In this document: piece after piece, positions 21,690-26,669 of the stretch
Position numbering within the stretch: the stretch's first letter is position 1
How the letters are laid out: each line of letters starts with the position of its first letter
Assembly (NCBI GenBank): GCA_004154925.1
Contig: QJNS01000480.1
Coordinates: 1 to 26,669, forward strand
DNA: 26,669 nucleotides
From: Monosporascus cannonballus
Taxonomy: Eukaryota > Ascomycota > Sordariomycetes > Xylariales
Direction: 5' to 3'
Notes under the pieces: generated by a model
The model's database searches: none
What the model saw: the letters and a program-made list of their open reading frames with translations, nothing else
Told to the model about the DNA's origin: nothing
Translations under genes and position numbers: made by a program

Positions 21690-24600
21690 ATGTCTGCCAA
21701 CCCCGGTTCTGAGGGCTCTCTTGCCCAGAAGCTTATGCAGCAGCATGCCCAAAACCCGCTCCATGCCACCGTCGAAGAGGCCTCTGACCTTGAGGGCACC
21801 CCTCTTCCCTCTGCCGATGATCCTGCGTCTTCCTCCTGGGGTCCTACCGTGTCTGCCAAAGCTGCCGGGAAGCAGAAGGCCCAGGAGCAAGCCCCCATCG
21901 ATACCGAGTCCCAAGAGGCGTTCCCGGCTCTAGGTAGTGGCCCCAAGCCGACCACTGGTGCTAAGAACGTCACTCCCATCTGGGGAGGCGCCAATGGCAA
22001 ATCCAATGGAGGCTCCTGGTCGACCAACGGAACTCCGCGGACTTCAACACCGCCCTCCGGCGTCTCTACTCCCACAGGAACTGTCCCGTCCATGAGCCTG
22101 CCCGGTCGCAATGTCGAATCCTACATCTTGGAGTCATCCCATATCATGCCTCGTAACCAGCTCAAGCGACCTATCCCTGACATTGTTAAAGACATCAACC
22201 GCAAGTCTCGTGCTATCATTAACATGGTTCCCGGTCCCAACGGTAGCCTGAAATTCAACGCAACGGGTCCTCAGGATAAGGCACAACAGGCTCTCCGTGA
22301 CCTCATCCAGCAAATCGGTGCAAAGGTAAGCATATCTCACAAGCTCACCACAAATGAAAAAGCCAGGCACGATGACTGATTCTCTTTTTTGAAAAGACTA
22401 GCATCAGCGTGACAGTTCCCCGGTCAACGAGAGCGCACATCATCGGCAAGCAGGGCTCCACCATCAAGGCGATCCAGGAGAAGTCGGGCGCCAGAATTCA
22501 GCTGCCGAAGGTCGACGATGCCGAAGATGACGAGGATGGCGTGATTGATGTCCTTGTCGAGGGGAATGCCCTCTCGGCGGCCACGGCGAGAGAGGAAATC
22601 AACAAGATCGTCGGTGAACGTTCGGCCAATGTTACTACCAAGCTCAAGTCTGTCCCCGCCGAGTTCTACCCCTTCATTGCTGGTCCGAACAACAGCCTAG
22701 CCAGCGCCCTCGAGGCTGAGCATGGCGTTCAGATCCGTATTCCACCTCACCAGCCATGGTCCCATCCAATTCCCAAGGCGCCAGCGGGTGGGCAACGGCC
22801 CACCTTCGCTCCCCCTGCCGATGACAACCATATCCAGTTGGCTGGAGACCGGTTGGCTACTCAAGCTGCTAGGGCCGCCATTGAGCGTCGTGTGCAGGAA
22901 CTGCAGAACCAGCTGCAGATTGACCAGGCCGATATCAACAAGGGACGGCACCAGTTCATCATCGGGGATCGGGGCATTCCCATGGAAGAATTCTTCGCCG
23001 AGACGAACTGTGTGATCATCTTGCCTAACGAGGAGGGCGTTGACACCGTGACGGTCATTGGTCAGCCAGACGATGTGGCCCGTGGCTTAGACAGGGCCAT
23101 CGACTTAGCCATGGCACCCCAGGTGGCATCCTTCAACGCTTCGCGGTTCCACCGACATGCTGCTGCAGGCGCCCCTGCGTATTCCCGAGACATGTCGCGC
23201 TACCTACGCCACCGCAGAGAAATCGAGCGACTAGAGCAGCTCTATAACGTCCATATCAACACACCTTTCACTGAGGGCATTGACTCGCCTTGGGAACTGT
23301 ACGCGAGGGATGGAAAGAACAGCGTAAAGGCACAGAAAGAGATGACGTCGATTATCAACAGCCACCCGCCCTCACGCTTCGCGTCGATTCCTGTTGACGC
23401 GTTCTTCCATGTTTATATTAGGAGTGATATTACACCTAAGGTCAGGCAGGACTTTGGCGTGTATACAATCGTGCCGGATGCGCACGAGGGGGACCTACCG
23501 GTGCTTCTCGTTTACGAAGGTCCTTCCGCCCCGGATGCATACCAAGTTCCGCAAACTGCCCCCGCGCCCCAGGATCTTCAAACGTTCCAGAAAGGACTGG
23601 CGGATGCTCGTAGCTACATACTGGACTTATTGAACCGCCAAGAACAGCTCACTTCCGCCACTCTTGAGGTGCCGCTCAAGTAAGTGCCTCGAATGCGACC
23701 AATCATGGTCACTACTCGCTAACCGAATCTAGATACCACGACAAGCTTCGTCGATACATCAAGAAGGAGCAAGACGCGACAACGCGTGCTGTTGGTGATA
23801 TCCCTGTTAGAGTGAGCGTCCGAGGAACTACCGTCACTTTCCGTGGCCCGGCCTCGAACGTGGAATCTCTTTACCAGAAGGCCAAGGCATTCGTGGCTCA
23901 AGAACAAGAAGACGAGAAGGAGCGCGGCTTCACTCTCAAGTTTGAGTTCAATCCCAAGTTTGCCAATCACCTCATCGGAAAAGGTGGCAGCCACATCAAT
24001 GAACTCCGAGAGAAGTTCGACGTGGATATTCAGGTTCAGAATGGAGAAGTCGAACTGAAGGGCCCGAAGGCAAAGGCCGAGCGGGCTAAGGCTCACATCA
24101 CCTCACTAGGCAGGCAGTGGGCGGACGAGACTACTCACACGCTTAAGATTGACCCGAAGTATCACCGAGAACTCATCGGCGCCCAGGGCACCCAGATCCT
24201 TCGCCTCCAGAACCGGTACAATGTCCATATTAACTTCCCGAGGTCCGGCAAGGCCAGCAAGGATGACGAGCCATTCGCCGACGCTGCCAGCGAGGCCGGT
24301 AAGGGACGACGGCAACAAGCTCCTGACGAGGTTACCATCCGCGGCCCTAAGAAGGGAGCTGACGAAGCCCGAGATGAGATCTTCTCGCTCTTCCAGTACC
24401 TCAAGGACAACTCCTACACTGCCACTGTGACCGTCCAGCAAAAGATGCTCCCGCCCCTGATTGGTGCCGGTGGCGCTGGCATGGACGAGCTCCGTGCAAC
24501 TACTGGTGCTAGAATCGACATCCCAAGCGAGCGGAGCGAGTCTCAGGATGCTAAGGTCGACATCCTCATCAAGGGCACGAAGACGCAAGTTGCCGAAGCC

Positions 24601-25723
24601 AAGAAGCTGATCGAGGAGAAGAAAGCTGTATTTGAGGATACGGTTGTAAAGACAATAGAGGTTGACAGGAAGTGGCATAAGACTCTGATTGGGCCAGGAG
24701 GTAGGCCCTTGATCCATTCGTATTTATCATAGACGATATGCTAACACCTACGCAGGTTCCACTCTGCGTGATCTGGTAATCAAGGCCGGCGGTCCGGAAG
24801 ATAGAAGACAGCAGGCTCGTACCGTCCAATTCCCGAAGCAAGATGCCGACGGCAACACAATCAAGGTTGAGGGACGGCGAGATGTCGTTGACAAGATCAT
24901 CGACAGTATCCAGTCAATCGTCTCGGAACGCGAGAGCCAAGTGACTGAGACTGTTGAAGTCCCTGTTGAGAAACATAGGACATTGATTGGGCGGGGTGGC
25001 GACGCTAAGCGCCATCTTGAGTCCCAGTTCAAGGTCTCTATCGACATTCCCCGCCAGGGAAGCGGTCAGACCGGCGTCAAGATTGCTGGCTTGCCCGCCG
25101 ATGTCGAGAAAGCCAGGGAGCACATATCTTCGCTGGTCAAGGAAGAACAAGGCGAGACGCTCCAGATTCCGCGGAAGTACCACCACGCTATCGCAGACAA
25201 TGGCCAGTTCTTCCGCAGACTTCGCCTTGACCACAAGGTTACAGTAGATCATCTCGGCCAGCCCCTGCCACAAAAGCCGAAGCCCTCGAGCACCCGGGAT
25301 AACAACGCTGCGCTGCCACTCATCACCGACGATGCTGATGCAGCCGCCGACGCTCATTCTTGGCACCTGGTAGACGCTGCGTCGCCCTCGGAGGAGGGCG
25401 ATATCCCCTGGGTCCTTAAAGGCAACCCCGAGAACATCGAGAAGGCCAAGAAGGCCATCAATGCGGCCCTAGAACAGGCCCAGAAGAATAACGCGATCGG
25501 CTACCTCATCCTACCGGACCCCTCTACCTACCGGCACGTCATAGGTCAGGGCGGGTCCAAGGTCAACTCGATCCGGAAGCAGAGCGGTTGTAAGATCAAC
25601 GTTCCCCGGAACCAGGCTCAGGACGAGGCAATAGAGGTCATCGGTTCTAAGGAGGGCTGTGAGAAGGCCAAGGACTTGATCTTGGAGGCCGTCCGCGAGG
25701 GCCAGGCTGGTAGACGAGATTAG
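21690..25723 (+). CDS. scp160: Scp160/vigilin-type multi-KH RNA-binding protein
   Basis: Four exons: 21690-22325, 22397-23679, 23733-24700, 24756-25723, giving 1,284 residues (yeast Scp160 is about 1,220). After a disordered Ser/Thr/Pro/Gly-rich N-terminus of about 140 residues come roughly 13-14 KH-type repeats. Repeats with a good GxxG loop include GKQG (229-232), GDRG, GKGG (722-725), GAQG, GAGG, GPGG, GRGG (1041-1044) and GQGG (1226-1229). Others are degenerate: one near 145-212 lacks GxxG, one has GPNN, one has ADNG, and the middle region (about 460-660) is hard to assign. Vigilins bind RNA through many weak KH contacts and associate with polysomes and the endoplasmic reticulum, affecting codon-specific translation, mRNA localisation and ploidy control. 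Introns of 71, 53 and 55 nt have regular GT/AG ends; the third splits a GxxG loop. The start context is CTACGAAATG (A at -3). Codon use is C-ending and biased, suggesting high expression. Confidence 0.95.
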
Positions 25724-26653
25724 GCATCCCGAAGGCAAGCCAAGCCTGTCGTCGGCGGCGTCGACAATCTGAACCCGTGGGAGTAACCATATAAAAGAAC
25801 ATCCAAAGGGGAAATCTCCGCACCGCGTGCATTTATACGATGCATTTCCAAAAAGTGGCCATGCGTATCTAGTGCTTTTAACTTTCATCCGCGGGTAGGG
25901 GGTTGTTCTGCTGTACGTACGGTGATGACAAGTGATGATCGGGGAAATGCTTCATACTGGCCGGTGGGGGGAAAAGTGTCTTTCCTATTTACGCCAAAAA
26001 AGAGATGCATTGTTATATCACAGAAATTTGGTGCCATATTATAGTGAGTCGGTTTCGGATGCAAATGTATTGGCTTATGCGTAAATATGACCTAACTAAT
26101 CACGACATTCTTGCGCATCTCGAGAGGGTATATATCTATCATAGCTTTGACAACCTTTAGCAGAGCAAAGCCTGCTTCTACAGGCTCACTCACAGACCTC
26201 CTAACACGGCACAGCATAAAGACAAGGGACCGGTCGAAGACTTTCTGCAAGACGACGGACGAATAGAAGTACTTGATTAGCTCGCCGTTCGTTAATCATG
26301 TGCCGCGACTGACATGCCCAGCGAACAAATCTGGCACGCACTCGCAACCGGTCAGCACAATAGATAGGCGGATATGGGGCAGCGGTTAAAACTCGTCTAG
26401 ATATACGCATGTGCGGGATGCGGTAGCTTCGGAAATATGATCCAGTAGGCACCCTGTTGAACGGATACCGGAACATCTCTCCCCTTGGTCGATTGACTCC
26501 TTATGAGGGGACTATACGCAGCCATTGGGCCGGCGGTGGTGGTGGCAGCGTTTCTCGTTGCCGGGGTGGATTGGACACCGCGGACTGCTTAGATTGAACG
26601 GGGGGTTACATTACACAGCGTCAGGTTAAGAGGTCTACTTATATAGATAATTT
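25724..26653. other. 3' flank of Scp160, no further gene seen
   Basis: The first few hundred bases should be the Scp160 3' UTR and poly(A) site. Beyond that the sequence has no supported gene: the best open frame (91 codons on the minus strand, 26201-26476) lacks motifs and splice support. There is a short GGT/GGC run at about 26530-26545. Confidence 0.55.
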
Positions 26654-26669
26654 GGGGGGGGGGGGGGGG
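26654..26669. other. Terminal poly-G run at right contig end
   Basis: Sixteen G close the window, mirroring the C run at position 1. Best explained as a sequencing or assembly artefact at a contig end. Confidence 0.65.

Noticed and set aside
26201..26476. 91-codon minus-strand frame near the right end
   Set aside because: Basic, motif-free composition, no promoter or splice support; chance is sufficient.
1..26669. CRISPR array, telomere repeat, complete transposon, biosynthetic gene cluster
   Set aside because: No regularly spaced repeats, no TTAGGG tract, no transposase or reverse transcriptase, and no polyketide, peptide or terpene synthase were seen on either strand.

Overview
The window looks like one contig from a filamentous ascomycete (Pezizomycotina). 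It holds four complete spliced protein genes with 16 short introns (48-172 nt), most with a CTAAC or CTGAY-type branch point near the acceptor. The kinase matches the Ste20 layout of this group in its N-terminal motifs. The TAGGTA/TACCTA words scattered through the intergenic DNA recall Sordariomycetes, which is only a guess. The window opens with 11 C and closes with 16 G. It reads as G-runs going outward at both ends, so these are probably contig-end sequencing artefacts.

Layout: 1-1095 has no supported gene. 1096-5735 (minus) is a 10-exon gene for a 1,323-residue protein: zinc finger, GBP-like P-loop GTPase, RING-like finger, patatin lipase. 5736-10793 is a 5.1-kb gene desert. 10794-11928 (plus) is a two-exon short-chain dehydrogenase with a likely mitochondrial presequence. 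11929-13414 is convergent intergenic DNA with a pyrimidine tract. 13415-16743 (minus) is a four-exon Ste20/PAK kinase of 1,023 residues. 16744-21689 is a second 4.9-kb desert ending in a TAGGTA-rich patch and the promoter of the next gene. 21690-25723 (plus) is a four-exon Scp160/vigilin multi-KH protein of 1,284 residues. 25724-26669 is the 3' flank.

The genes are not an obvious cluster. Ste20 and Scp160 are conserved housekeeping or signalling genes, and the dehydrogenase is a metabolic enzyme. The finger-GTPase-RING-patatin protein is the most unusual item. It joins a nucleotide switch, a probable ubiquitin-ligase finger and a lipid-hydrolase fold in one chain, a layout that recalls innate-immune or cell-death sensors. 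The only in-frame splice I can find puts glycine where the patatin nucleophile serine should be.

All exon joins were worked out by hand. In every gene the exon lengths sum to a multiple of three with no internal stop. No transcript or database evidence was available.
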